Assembly (NCBI RefSeq): GCF_025060895.1
Contig: NZ_JANZKV010000250.1
Span: 1-52,827, forward strand
Length of the DNA: 52,827 nt
Source: Stieleria sedimenti
GTDB taxonomy: Bacteria; Planctomycetota; Planctomycetia; Pirellulales; Pirellulaceae
Direction: 5' to 3'
In this document: positions 17,707 to 26,894 of the stretch, one piece after another
Layout: each line of letters starts with the position of its first letter
Numbering within the stretch: position 1 is the first letter of the stretch
Made by a program: the position numbers and the translations under genes
Notes under the pieces: generated by a model
What the model saw: only the letters and a program-made list of their open reading frames with translations
Databases searched by the model: none
What the model was told of the DNA's origin: nothing

Positions 17707-20700
17707 GCTTCCAGCTTGCGTTCGGTGGCGTAAGCTTCCAGCTTGCGTTCGGTGGCGTAAGCTTCCAGCTTGCGTTTGCTCCTGGACTCACTCACCGGAT
17801 TCGCAAGCGAGAAGCTCACGCCACTTGGTTACTCCTGCTCTTGGCCTGCGTCCCGGCCAGGGCTCAGGAATTCACGCCTCGCAATACGCAAGCGGTCGGC
17901 CAGCATCCGCTTCCTGCCGCCGAAGCGATTGCGCGGTTGCATGTGCCGGCTGGCTTTCAGATTACTTTGGCGGCGGCCGAACCCGAGGTCCGTCAACCCA
18001 TCGCGATCACCTTTGATGATCGCGGGCGACTCTGGGTCGCCGAAAGTTATTCCTATGACGGCAGCACCTTCACCGACCAGCCCCACGACCGGATTTTGAT
18101 CTTCGAAGACACCAACGGCGACGGCGTGCTGGACCGTCGCAAAGTGTTTTGCGAGGGGCTGACCCATTTGACGGGACTGGAACTCGGGTTCGGTGGCGTT
18201 TGGATCACTGCGCCGCCGAACTTGGCATTCCTGCCCGATGCGAACCACGACGACGTTCCCGATGGTGAAGCGGTCGTGCACCTCGACGGCTGGTCACTGA
18301 AAGCGGAACACAACAGCGTCAACGGGCTGACGTGGGGGCCGGATGGCTGGCTGTACGGCCGCCATGGGATCAAGCAACCGTCACACGTCGGTCGCCCCGG
18401 TCAGACGCCGGCGGATCGCGTCGAATTGAGTTGTTCGATCTGGCGTTATCACCCTACCGGTCACCAGTTCGAACTCGTGGCCGACGGGACGATCAATCCG
18501 TGGGGGCTGGATTTTGACGACCATGGTCAAGGTTTTTTGACGACGAGTGTCGTGGAACACCTTTGGCACCTTGTCCCGGGAGCCCACTATCAGCGGTGGA
18601 AAGATCGCGGCGTGCATCCCAATCCCCACGTTTATCAGCCGATGTCGGCAACGAGTGATCATCTTCATTGGTCATCCGGGAAAACCGCAGATCACACGGC
18701 ATCCCCGACATTGGATTTTGGCGGCGGGCACTCACACTGTGACGCGATGATCTACCTGGGCGACCGTTGGCCGCAAGCGTACCGCGGATCATTATTGACC
18801 AGCAACATTCACGGCAGACGAATCAATCGCGACCGGCTTGTTCGGCACGACGGTCCGTTTCATGGAGTGCACGCGGATGATTTCCTGGTCGCGGAGGATC
18901 CGTGGTTTCGAGCCGTGTCGATGGAGTATGGCCCCGACGGAGACGTTTACGTGACCGATTGGTCGGACAACGGCGAATGCCATGATCGCGACGGCGTGCA
19001 CCGAACCAGCGGACGGATCTACAAGATCACTTGGGGAAATCCCCGTCGCGTCGACGTCGACTTGAGTCAGGCCACCGACAAGCAGCTCGTCGATTTACAA
19101 TTGCATGCCAACGATTGGTTCGTCCGACACGCACGTCGGATCCTGCAAGAGCGCGCCGCCGACGGAGACGACTTGTCCGAAGCACACGACGCGCTGCGAA
19201 ACATTTTCAACACTCACCCCGACATCACTCGCAAGCTCCGCGCCCTCTGGGCGTTGCACTGCAGCGGCGGGGTCAACGATCACTGGTTGACGGAGCTGCT
19301 CACGCACGAAAATGAGCATGTGCGTGGCTGGGCGGTGTGGTTGCTGGTCGACGACGCGACGTCATCACGTGCAACATGCTTACCACATTTTGCGGAGATG
19401 GCGGAAACCGAAACGTCGTGGATCGTCCGCATGGCGTTGGCATCGGCGCTGCAGCGGATCGATGTGGGGCAACGCTGGACGGCCGCGGTTGCTTTGGCGA
19501 TCAAGAATGACAGCACACCGGATTCGAACTTAGAACGCATGGTTTGGTACGCGATCGAACCCGAAGTCGCTGCGAACCCCGGTCGCGCCCTCCGGGCCGT
19601 CGATGCGTTGTCGCCCAAGCTCCGTCGCTGGACGGCGCGGCGAATTTGCAGCGATTCGACTTCATCAGCCACCCTGCTTTTCAATCATCTGAAGCAAACC
19701 ACACAAGCGGACGTCATCGCCGATCTGCTCGAGGGATTCAACGACAGTGTCTCGCTGCATACACGCACTGAGTTCCCTGGCAGCGTTGCGGGCGTGATGG
19801 AAACCTTGATCGAACACCGCGATCAGCGGGTGCGTGTCGCGGCGGTGCGTGCGGCGGCGGTCACGTCAGACGATTCGGGTTTGCAACGCGTTCGGCAACG
19901 ACTGCATGCCACCGAAACCGATCCCGCGACCCGCCGAGCCGCCCTCGACGGGCTGGCCCAACGCAATCCAGCCGGGTTTGCCCGTGACCTGGAACGATTG
20001 ATTCGGTCCTCGCGGTTGATCACCGAGGCACTCCGTGCCGCGACCAAGACCGATGACCGGAAACTGACCGAGACCGTTCTCAGCCGCTACGGCGAACTCA
20101 ATCCGGATGAACGGGTTGCCGCGATGGATTATCTCGTCGCGCGCCGCCGGAGTGCGGCGCTGCTACTCAGCGCGATCGAAAACAACACCATCACAGCGGG
20201 CGAACTAACAGCCGGCCAATCCCGGCAAATCGATGCGTTGGGTGACCAGGCTTTGCGAGTGCGACTTCATCGAGTCTGGGGAACGCTGCGACGTTCGCCG
20301 GCCGAACGCGTGCGGCAAATCAAAGACCTGGAAAAGCGTCTGGATCCGTCGCGCATCGCGACAGCCGATCGATCCCGCGGCCGCGAGCTTTTTCAAAAGA
20401 CCTGTGCGTCGTGCCACAAGCTGTTCGGCGAAGGCAAATCGGTCGGCCCCGAATTGACCGGTTCGAACCGACGCGACCTGCACTATCTGGTTTCCAACAT
20501 CATCGACCCCAGCGCCGCCGTCCCGGCCGATTTCCGGTTGTCCAACCTGTTGACCACCGACGGACGCGTGATCAGTGGAACCGTCACGCGTCAAACCGAA
20601 TCATCCGTCACGATCCAAACCGCGACCGAGACGGTCGAAGTCCTCGCGGACGACATCGAGACCATCAAGTTAACCACCAACTCCCTCATGCCCGACGGCC

Positions 20701-20768
20701 TGCTGGAAAACCTCAGCCAACAGCAAGTCCAAGACCTATTCGCCTGGCTGATGAGCGACGGACCCTAA
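17643..20768 (+). CDS. PVC-type heme-binding protein with HEAT repeats and cytochrome c domain
   Basis: A large exported protein (1041 residues from the ATG at 17643). The mature part begins after 'ATWLLLLLACVPARAQ'. It has an N-terminal beta-propeller dehydrogenase-like domain ('ITFDDRGRLWVAESYSYDG', 'GPDGWLYGRHG', 'GPDGDVYVTDWSDNGECHD'), then helical HEAT-like repeats, then a cytochrome c domain with 'CASCHKLFGEGKSVGPELTG' (Cys921, Cys924, His925) and a closing beta region. This is the common planctomycete membrane-bound dehydrogenase-like architecture. The true start is uncertain: no ATG lies between the family A repeats and the signal peptide, and the in-frame ATGs at 17643 and 17334 lie inside the isomerase gene. 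A non-ATG start or a repeat-altered 5' end is possible. Confidence 0.85.
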   Translation: MLPTPRTALRVPPNPPPQRGVSFQLAFGGVSFQLAFGGVSFQLAFAPGLTHRIRKREAHATWLLLLLACVPARAQEFTPRNTQAVGQHPLPAAEAIARLHVPAGFQITLAAAEPEVRQPIAITFDDRGRLWVAESYSYDGSTFTDQPHDRILIFEDTNGDGVLDRRKVFCEGLTHLTGLELGFGGVWITAPPNLAFLPDANHDDVPDGEAVVHLDGWSLKAEHNSVNGLTWGPDGWLYGRHGIKQPSHVGRPGQTPADRVELSCSIWRYHPTGHQFELVADGTINPWGLDFDDHGQGFLTTSVVEHLWHLVPGAHYQRWKDRGVHPNPHVYQPMSATSDHLHWSSGKTADHTASPTLDFGGGHSHCDAMIYLGDRWPQAYRGSLLTSNIHGRRINRDRLVRHDGPFHGVHADDFLVAEDPWFRAVSMEYGPDGDVYVTDWSDNGECHDRDGVHRTSGRIYKITWGNPRRVDVDLSQATDKQLVDLQLHANDWFVRHARRILQERAADGDDLSEAHDALRNIFNTHPDITRKLRALWALHCSGGVNDHWLTELLTHENEHVRGWAVWLLVDDATSSRATCLPHFAEMAETETSWIVRMALASALQRIDVGQRWTAAVALAIKNDSTPDSNLERMVWYAIEPEVAANPGRALRAVDALSPKLRRWTARRICSDSTSSATLLFNHLKQTTQADVIADLLEGFNDSVSLHTRTEFPGSVAGVMETLIEHRDQRVRVAAVRAAAVTSDDSGLQRVRQRLHATETDPATRRAALDGLAQRNPAGFARDLERLIRSSRLITEALRAATKTDDRKLTETVLSRYGELNPDERVAAMDYLVARRRSAALLLSAIENNTITAGELTAGQSRQIDALGDQALRVRLHRVWGTLRRSPAERVRQIKDLEKRLDPSRIATADRSRGRELFQKTCASCHKLFGEGKSVGPELTGSNRRDLHYLVSNIIDPSAAVPADFRLSNLLTTDGRVISGTVTRQTESSVTIQTATETVEVLADDIETIKLTTNSLMPDGLLENLSQQQVQDLFAWLMSDGP
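17698..17826. repeat. Family A repeats: three direct copies and one inverted copy
   Basis: Three perfect or near-perfect 27-bp units (starting 17698, 17725, 17752), each beginning GTGGCGTAAGCTTCCAGCTT, followed by a degenerate copy in reverse orientation at about 17802-17826 (CGCAAGCGAGAAGCTCACGC). The 27-bp period is a multiple of three, so the frame of the downstream protein stays open through it. The first unit ends the isomerase gene. Confidence 0.9.
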
Positions 20769-20790
20769 CCATGGCCTCTCCGTCCAGCTT

Positions 20791-21518
20791 GCGAAAGTGG
20801 CGTAAGCTTCCAGCTTGCGTCCCAGAAAGCTGAAAGCTTTCCCCCTACCGCTGCGACACGCCAAGCTGAAGCTTGCGAAGCGGCAAGCTGGAAGCGTGCC
20901 CCACCCCAAGTTTGCGAAAGTGGCGTAAGCTTCCAGCTTGCGTCCCGGAAAGCGAAAGCTTTCCCCCTACCGCTGCGACACGCCAAGCTAAAGCTTGCGA
21001 AGCGGCAAGCTGGAAGCGTGCCCCACCCCAAGTTTGCGAAAGTGGCGTAAGCTTCCAGCTTGCGTCCCAGAAAGCTGAAAGCTTTCCCCCTACCGCTGCG
21101 TTACGCCAAGCTAAAGCTTGCGAAGCGGCAAGCTGGAAGCGTGCCCCACCCCAAGTTTGCGAAAGTGGCGTAAGCTTCCAGCTTGCGTCCCGGAAAGCTG
21201 AAAGCTTCCCCCCCTACCGCTACGACACGCCAAGCTGACGCTTGCGAAGCGGCAAGCTGGAAGCGTGCCCCACCCCAAGTTTGCGAAAGTGGCGTAAGCT
21301 TCCAGCTTGCGTCCCGGAAAGCGAAAGCTTTCCCCCTACCGCTACGACACGCCAAGCTGAAGCTTGCGAAGCGGCAAGCTGGAAGCGTGCCCCACCCCAA
21401 GTTTGCGAAAGTGGCGTAAGCTTCCAGCTTGCGTCCCAGAAAGCTGAAAGCTTTCCCCCTACCGCTGCGACACGCGAAGCTGACGCTTGCGAAGCGGCAA
21501 GCTGGAAGCGTGCCCCAC
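20791..21518. repeat. Family A tandem array upstream of the RAYT (six units)
   Basis: Six head-to-tail units of 122-124 bp, starting at 20791, 20914, 21036, 21159, 21283 and 21405. Each unit starts near GTGGCGTAAGCTTCCAGCTT and ends with a near-complement (GGCAAGCTGGAAGCGTGCCC), so the whole unit can fold back; inside are two smaller palindromes (AAAGCTGAAAGCTTT and CAAGCTGAAGCTTG types). Units differ by a few substitutions and 1-2-bp indels. This is a BIME-like structure. Open frames through it are products of the repeat. Confidence 0.93.
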
Positions 21519-21671
21519 TGCGACACTGAAAGCGCGATCCCTGAACAAAATCTCAGCTTGCAAGAACAGGCAAGTGACCCAAACTATTTGCCTCAAAACA
21601 ACGGCAAGCAAGAGGCTTCCCGCCACGTTTCAGTATCGGACGCTGAACAGATTCCATTTGGAGGGTTCAGC

Positions 21672-22376
21672 ATGCCGGAGATGGTTTTTCGTCGGCGTCG
21701 TCTACCACATCAAGACGTCGAAGGGCATCCGGTATTCATCACGGCATGTCTCGAAGGCAGTCTCTCTGCCAGCGGCCTTTCGCAAATTGACGCGTATCGG
21801 CGTGAACTTGACCATCGCCGCAAACCTCACGCGATGAGTCTTGCAGATTGGGAACATCTGAAGCAGCGTCTGCTCTTCGGTTTTGTCGACAACGTGCTCG
21901 ACGGGCGCTCTCCCGTCGAGTCTCTCCAAGACGATGCCCAGGCAAAGATCGTCCGCGACGCGTTCTTGAATTTTGCAGACGAGCGGTACACGTTGCTTGC
22001 GTTCGTGGTGATGCCCAGTCACCATCACTGGCTGTTCCTACCCAACGAGACATGGTCGGCATTGGCGGTGAAACGCGAAACGGGGCGTTCAGGCAGACGC
22101 CGAACGCCACGCGAAATCATCTCCCACAGCATTCAAAGTTACACGGCGACGATGTGCAACCGCGCACGGGGATCGACAGGCGTGTATTGGCAGCATGAAA
22201 CATTCGATCATTGGGCACGTGATGAATCAGAAACGTTGCGCATCATCCGTTACATCGAAAGGAATCCGGTCAAAGCCGGCTTAGCCCGATCCCCCGAATC
22301 GTACGCTTGGTCGTCAGCGAGCATCCGAGCCCAACTTCGCCTGCAACCCGGACAAGCCATCCCCAAAGTGGCGTAA
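21672..22376 (+). CDS. REP-associated tyrosine transposase (RAYT, IS200-like Y1 family)
   Basis: A 234-residue Y1-transposase-like protein. The sequence shows 'FVVMPSHHHWLFLPNE' (histidine cluster at residues 117-119, equivalent to the HUH metal-binding motif), 'HSIQSYTATMCNRARG' with the probable nucleophile Tyr157, and the RAYT signature 'IIRYIERNPVKAGLARSPESYAWSSA' near the C-terminus. The ATG at 21672 is where family similarity begins. RAYTs are domesticated single-copy relatives of IS200/IS605 transposases that act on palindromic REP sequences. Here the gene sits between two REP-like arrays. Its last codons, AAA GTG GCG TAA, are the first bases of the downstream array. Confidence 0.9.
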   Translation: MPEMVFRRRRLPHQDVEGHPVFITACLEGSLSASGLSQIDAYRRELDHRRKPHAMSLADWEHLKQRLLFGFVDNVLDGRSPVESLQDDAQAKIVRDAFLNFADERYTLLAFVVMPSHHHWLFLPNETWSALAVKRETGRSGRRRTPREIISHSIQSYTATMCNRARGSTGVYWQHETFDHWARDESETLRIIRYIERNPVKAGLARSPESYAWSSASIRAQLRLQPGQAIPKVA

Positions 22377-22861
22377 GCTTCTAGCTTGCGTTCCGGAAAG
22401 CTTTCAGCTTTCCCCGCTACAGGCCGCAAGCTAAAGCTTGCGGGGGTGGCAAGCAAGATGCTTACCCCACGGCACACGACAAGCTAAAGCTTGCAAAGTG
22501 GCGTAAGCTTCTAGCTTGCGTTCCGGAAAGCTTTCAGCTTTCCCCGCTACAGGCCGCAAGCTAAAGCTTGCGGGGGCGGCAAGCAAGATGCTTACCCCAC
22601 GGCACACGACAAGCTAAAGCTTGCAAAGTGGCGTAAGCTTCTAGCTTGCGTTCCGGAAAGCTTTCAGCTTTCCCCCGCTGCAGTCCGCAAGCTAAAGCTT
22701 GCGGGGGCGGCAAGCAAGATGCTTACCCCACGGCACACGACAAGCTAAAGCTTGCAAAGTGGCGTAAGCTTCTAGCTTGCGTTCCGGAAAGCTTTCAGCT
22801 TTCCCCCGCTGCAGGCCGCAAGCTAAAGCTTGCGGGGGCGGCAAGCAAGATGCTTACCCCA
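22365..22861. repeat. Family A tandem array downstream of the RAYT (four units)
   Basis: Units begin at 22365, 22495, 22625 and 22756 (periods 130, 130 and 131 bp; the last is cut at 22861). Each starts GTGGCGTAAGCTTCTAGCTT and ends GCAAGATGCTTACCCCAC, a near-complement of the start, with inner hairpins GGAAAGCTTTCAGCTTTCC and CAAGCTAAAGCTTG. This is a different subtype from the upstream array (TTCTAG against TTCCAG, different linker). The array overlaps the stop codons of both neighbours, the RAYT on the left and the DUF1552 gene on the right. Confidence 0.93.
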
Positions 22862-24203
22862 CGTTGATCAATTGATCGATCACTCCGGTGGAGTCCTGGA
22901 AGGGCTCGCCGGGGTCGACGCCGGCCCGGTCCAGCATGGTATGCCAAACACGTGACAGCGGAGTCTGTTCGGGGAGCCGAAGGTGGCCTTGGTGTGCAAC
23001 GCCGGCGGCCTTGCCGCCGAACAGGCAGGTCGGCAAGCGGTCTTTCGAATGTCCGATCCCCATCCCGCTCGAAAATCCCAACAGTGTGTGATCCAACAAA
23101 CTCGAACCGTCGGGTTGCCTGAACGACTTCAACCGATTGATGAAGTAATTCCAGTGGGCAAGATAGATCCGATCCACCTTTGCCAACTCGGCCAGGTTTT
23201 TGGGATCGTTGCCATGGTGCGTCAATTCGTGGAACCCTTTCGACACGCCGAATTCGGGAAACGTCCCGCCTGAACTTTCTTGACGAACCACGTAGCTGAT
23301 CACGCGCGAAGAATCGGTCTCGTAGGCCAGCGCGATCAAGTCGTACATCATCCGCGCGTACTTCTCGTACACAAACTGCCCGGCGGGCATGTTGACGGTA
23401 AAGCTTTCCGAAAAATCACTCAGACCGCTGGTGTCAACGTTCGGTTTGGGTTTCACGTTCCAATCGATGTCACGTTCCAGTTGTTTTTCCACTTCGCGGA
23501 CGCTGCTGAAGTATTCATCTAGCTTGACGCGATCACGATTGCCGACGGTGCGTTCCATCTGTTTCGCATCTTCCATGACCAGGTCCAGAATGCTACGTCG
23601 TTGACGGAATCCCTTTTTCCGCAGCTCGGTTTCCTCAGGTCCATCAACTTTGAACAATCGGTTGAACAAGACGTGGGGGTCATTTTCCGACGCCAGTGGG
23701 ACGCCGTCACGGTTCCAGGAAAGAGTGCGCAGGTTGCCGCCGAATCCGGTGCCGCGTTGGACACAGAGCTGCAGCGAGGGGAACCGGGTCTGGCGTCCGA
23801 GTTGCTCCGCCGCGATTTGATCCATCGAGACGGAATTGTTGATCGAGCTTCCGTCTTTGGCTTTCACGCCGGTCGAAAACGTGTAATCACCTTGGTGACC
23901 GCCGCCGTGTTCCAAATAGGTTCCCGAGAGGACCGTGAAGTCATCTTTGTGTGCGGCCAGCACCTTCAGCGTCGGCGATAACGTGTAGTCGCGTCCTTCA
24001 TCCACCGGCTCCAACTGGCGCATGTTCATGCCCGTGCCGAAGTAGAAAATCCCGATCCGTTTGGGCGAGGCCGATTCGACGCGTTCGCCGCCGGCGGTCG
24101 CCCGTTTCGGCAACATCGCTTCCAACAGCGGCAACGCCATCGCGCCGCCGGTGCCCCGCAGTAATGTGCGTCGACCGAGTTGGGGTGCGTGGATTTTGCT
24201 CAT
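22854..24203 (-). CDS. DUF1552 domain protein, Tat-exported
   Basis: A 449-residue protein with a Tat-type leader (PQLGRRTLLRGTGGAMALPLLEAML). The body is typical DUF1552: 'IGIFYFGTGMNMRQLEP', 'FTVLSGTYLEHGGGHQGDYTF', 'SSINNSVSMDQIAAEQLG', 'LTHHGNDPKNLAELAKVDR' and 'LLGFSSGMGIGHSKDRLPTCLFGGKAAG'. The family belongs to the alkaline-phosphatase-like DUF1501 superfamily and is nearly always encoded after a DUF1592-type cytochrome protein, as here (4-bp gap). Function unproven. The final residues 'VG' and the stop come from the edge of the repeat array (GTG GGG TAA in coding sense). Confidence 0.9.
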   Translation of the reverse strand: MSKIHAPQLGRRTLLRGTGGAMALPLLEAMLPKRATAGGERVESASPKRIGIFYFGTGMNMRQLEPVDEGRDYTLSPTLKVLAAHKDDFTVLSGTYLEHGGGHQGDYTFSTGVKAKDGSSINNSVSMDQIAAEQLGRQTRFPSLQLCVQRGTGFGGNLRTLSWNRDGVPLASENDPHVLFNRLFKVDGPEETELRKKGFRQRRSILDLVMEDAKQMERTVGNRDRVKLDEYFSSVREVEKQLERDIDWNVKPKPNVDTSGLSDFSESFTVNMPAGQFVYEKYARMMYDLIALAYETDSSRVISYVVRQESSGGTFPEFGVSKGFHELTHHGNDPKNLAELAKVDRIYLAHWNYFINRLKSFRQPDGSSLLDHTLLGFSSGMGIGHSKDRLPTCLFGGKAAGVAHQGHLRLPEQTPLSRVWHTMLDRAGVDPGEPFQDSTGVIDQLINVG

Positions 24204-24207
24204 GGTT

Positions 24208-26787
24208 CTATTTTCTTAAAAAGGCATCCGAAAGGACGATTCCTTCGACCAGACTCTGCAAACTGTGTCCGTTGGATTTCATGCGATCGACCAAGCCATC
24301 GATTGTAACGTGATCGCTCGGTTCGATGATGCGGCCGAGTGCATAGGTCAACATCTTCTCGGCAAACCCACGCAAAAACCGATCGCTTTGGCGACGTAGC
24401 GCCGTCCGGTACTCATTGATCGTCGTAAACCGAGTTCCATCGGGTAAGGTACCGCTGGCATCGATCACCGCGTGGTCAGGCCACCAGGGACGTTCACCAT
24501 CCTGCTTGGTCCGCCACGTGCCGGTGACACTGAAGTTTTCGAGTCCCAAGCCGTAGGGATCGATCGTGCGATGGCAATGGGCACACGCGGCGATGGTGCG
24601 ATGCTGATCCAGACGCTGCCGGACCGTCAGCAGTTCACCACTGACGTTCGGCTCGACTTCTCCGACGTTCGGCGGCGGCGGCTTGGGCGGATCGTTGAAC
24701 AAAACATCCAAAATGTACTTGCCGCGCTCGACGGGTTTCGTCCGATTGCCATCGCTGCCCCATTTGTGCAGCGCGGCCATGGTGGAAAGCCCGCCGCGCA
24801 CCGACGGCTGCGGGAACGCGACGCGAACCATGGCGTTGCCCGTCACACCGGGAATCCCGTAGTAACGGGCGAGCGTCTCGTTGGCCATGGTCCAATCGCT
24901 GTCCAGAAAATCCAGCAAACTGCCGCCGCTGCGCATGACTTCGCGAAAGAACTCGATCGGTTCCGCGTTGATCGCTTCGTTCAAACCGGCGTTCTCGGCG
25001 CGATAGAAGTCACGGTAAAGGTTTTGATCGATCGCGAAACGGTCAAACTCATCCGCCTTCAACCATTGCCGCGCAAACCCCTCGACCAAAGCATTTGATT
25101 TTTCGTGTGCCAACATTCGGCGCACCTGTCGTACCAGCACGTCCGTGTCGGTCAAACGCTGCGACGCCGCGTCCTGACGGAGCGCGTCGTCGGGAATCGT
25201 GCTCCACAAAAACCGGCTCAATCGAAACGCGAGCTCCTCGTCGTTGAGTTCGTCGCCACTCGCAGTTCCATTGTTACTCGCAAGACCACTGTTGCCCACC
25301 GCGACGTCCGCGGTCGGCCCCTCCGCTTCGCGGATCAATAGAAACGAAGGACTACACAGCATCGCGACGATCCCGGATTCAATCGCATCGGGGAATGATT
25401 CCCCGTACTCCAATTCGCTGCGGACCACGCCAACGATTCGATTGATTTCCGCCGCGCTGACACTGCGCCGAAACGCCCGTGGCAGCAGTCGGGCAAAGAT
25501 CTCGCGGGCGTAGGACTCGCCGAACTCCGATGCGCCCAAACCGCGATGAAAGATCAGCTCCGTGCTCTTCGGTGGCCACTGTTCATACAGCGGCCCTTCA
25601 AGCTCGATCCAGTCAAACAGGATCCGGGGTAAATGGTCCGTCGTGCGGGTGTCCGGCTCGATCCGGCCCTGATTGGGGAAACCCTGCGCGCCCAACTGTG
25701 CCTGCAACCGCCCCGCCAGGGGCGCGTTTCCATTCTTGGTCGCTTCTTCCGCTGATCGCCGTAGGTCCGAGAAGTGATAATTGACCCGTCCAAAACTCGG
25801 CGCGTCGACAAACTCGATGCCGATCTCATTTCCACCGGGGACGTCGAAGGCGCGTTCGATTTCGATCACTTCGGGACGGTCCAGCGTTCCGGGCACCTTG
25901 CCGAAATACAAATCACCATCGCCACTGCGTTTGATCCGAATGTAAAGTGCCTCGCGATCGCGCGGGTGGGCGCCCAAACGGACCCGCAAGCGGTATCTGC
26001 CGCGGATCGGAATCAATTGATCATTCCAGGGATGCCGCAAGGCTTCGTCGCTGCGCATCCCCTGATTCATCGTAATGATGCCATCTTCGGTCAGAATCGT
26101 CTCGCGTGAATGTTTGATGTACTCGATGCCGCCGGTACTGTCCTCGTATTGCATCCGATTGCGACGTGTCGGAACCGGCGGCGGCCCGGTGACCACCGCT
26201 TTGGTTGCGACCATGGCGGCGACGTCAAAATACTTTTCCATCAAAGACGGGTCCAACAACAACGCCTTGCTGACCGTGTCAAACCCGTTCATCGTTCCGT
26301 CGGGCGGCAACAAGTCTTGCGGCCCTTCGCCGGGTAAGAATTCGACCGCCAGCAAGTCGCCGACGATATTGGCGTACTCCCTGCGATTGAGTCGTCGCAT
26401 CAACTCACGGCCTCCGGTGCTTTTTGAAAGCGTCGCCGCGTGTTTCAATTCGTTTCCGATCCAGTCGACGACTTGTGCAACCAACGCGTCGGGCGGTTGG
26501 CGTTCGTCCTGCGGAGGCATTTCTCCCAGGTTCAGGTTGTCCATCACCTCGATCCATTTCGCCGCACTCTGCGAATCGGTGAAGTTCGGCGTCAGCGTGT
26601 CCAGACGCAACTCGCCCTCCTGGGTGTCTGGGCCGTGACAATCCACACAGAAAGACTGCACCAAATTCGTCACGGCAACGTCGTACATCGCCGCGTCGTG
26701 CGGTTCGGCCGCATGCGCGATGCCGCAAGCGAGCAGGACAAGGCTGCAGAGCAGGGTCGCTAATCGGTGGGGCGGAAGCTGGTGCAT
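24208..26787 (-). CDS. DUF1592/DUF1588/DUF1585 cytochrome-like protein, exported
   Basis: An 859-residue secreted protein with a signal peptide (RLATLLCSLVLLACGIAHAA). An N-terminal heme-type motif 'SFCVDCHGPDTQEGELRLDTL' is followed by DUF1587 ('LMRRLNRREYANIVGDLL'), a carbohydrate-binding-like beta region, DUF1592 ('LSRFLWSTIPDDALRQDA'), DUF1588 with a second CxxCH ('CAHCHRTIDPYGLGLENF') and a DUF1585 C-terminus ('KMLTYALGRIIEPSD'). It is the standard partner of DUF1552 and is presumably co-transcribed with it. A role in periplasmic electron transfer during polymer breakdown is inferred from the motifs and has not been shown. Confidence 0.9.
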   Translation of the reverse strand: MHQLPPHRLATLLCSLVLLACGIAHAAEPHDAAMYDVAVTNLVQSFCVDCHGPDTQEGELRLDTLTPNFTDSQSAAKWIEVMDNLNLGEMPPQDERQPPDALVAQVVDWIGNELKHAATLSKSTGGRELMRRLNRREYANIVGDLLAVEFLPGEGPQDLLPPDGTMNGFDTVSKALLLDPSLMEKYFDVAAMVATKAVVTGPPPVPTRRNRMQYEDSTGGIEYIKHSRETILTEDGIITMNQGMRSDEALRHPWNDQLIPIRGRYRLRVRLGAHPRDREALYIRIKRSGDGDLYFGKVPGTLDRPEVIEIERAFDVPGGNEIGIEFVDAPSFGRVNYHFSDLRRSAEEATKNGNAPLAGRLQAQLGAQGFPNQGRIEPDTRTTDHLPRILFDWIELEGPLYEQWPPKSTELIFHRGLGASEFGESYAREIFARLLPRAFRRSVSAAEINRIVGVVRSELEYGESFPDAIESGIVAMLCSPSFLLIREAEGPTADVAVGNSGLASNNGTASGDELNDEELAFRLSRFLWSTIPDDALRQDAASQRLTDTDVLVRQVRRMLAHEKSNALVEGFARQWLKADEFDRFAIDQNLYRDFYRAENAGLNEAINAEPIEFFREVMRSGGSLLDFLDSDWTMANETLARYYGIPGVTGNAMVRVAFPQPSVRGGLSTMAALHKWGSDGNRTKPVERGKYILDVLFNDPPKPPPPNVGEVEPNVSGELLTVRQRLDQHRTIAACAHCHRTIDPYGLGLENFSVTGTWRTKQDGERPWWPDHAVIDASGTLPDGTRFTTINEYRTALRRQSDRFLRGFAEKMLTYALGRIIEPSDHVTIDGLVDRMKSNGHSLQSLVEGIVLSDAFLRK

Positions 26788-26841
26788 GGAGCGGTGCGGT
26801 TGAGGGTCGTGGGAGAGGCTTCAAGCCTGTCGTGCTGGAAA

Positions 26842-26894
26842 CGCAAGCTGGAAGCTTACGCCACGGATCGCAAGCTGGAAGCTTACGCCACTTT
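26842..26894. repeat. Family A repeats, two copies at a gene 3' end
   Basis: Two copies in reverse orientation (CGCAAGCTGGAAGCTTACGC, starting 26842 and 26869). The second copy runs into the TAA stop codon of the SUMF1-LRR gene, so on the coding strand the sequence reads TAAAGTGGCGTAAGC. They fill the 105-bp gap before the DUF1592 gene. Confidence 0.88.

Noticed and set aside
20873-21529. Several open frames rich in KLPACVP/GVSFQLAS peptides
   Set aside because: They are translations of the family A repeat and keep open only because of its composition; similar peptides appear wherever the repeat occurs.
20791-22861. CRISPR-like regular repetition
   Set aside because: Units of 122-131 bp are near-identical over their whole length with no unique spacers, are palindromic, and there are no cas genes; a RAYT lies between the arrays.
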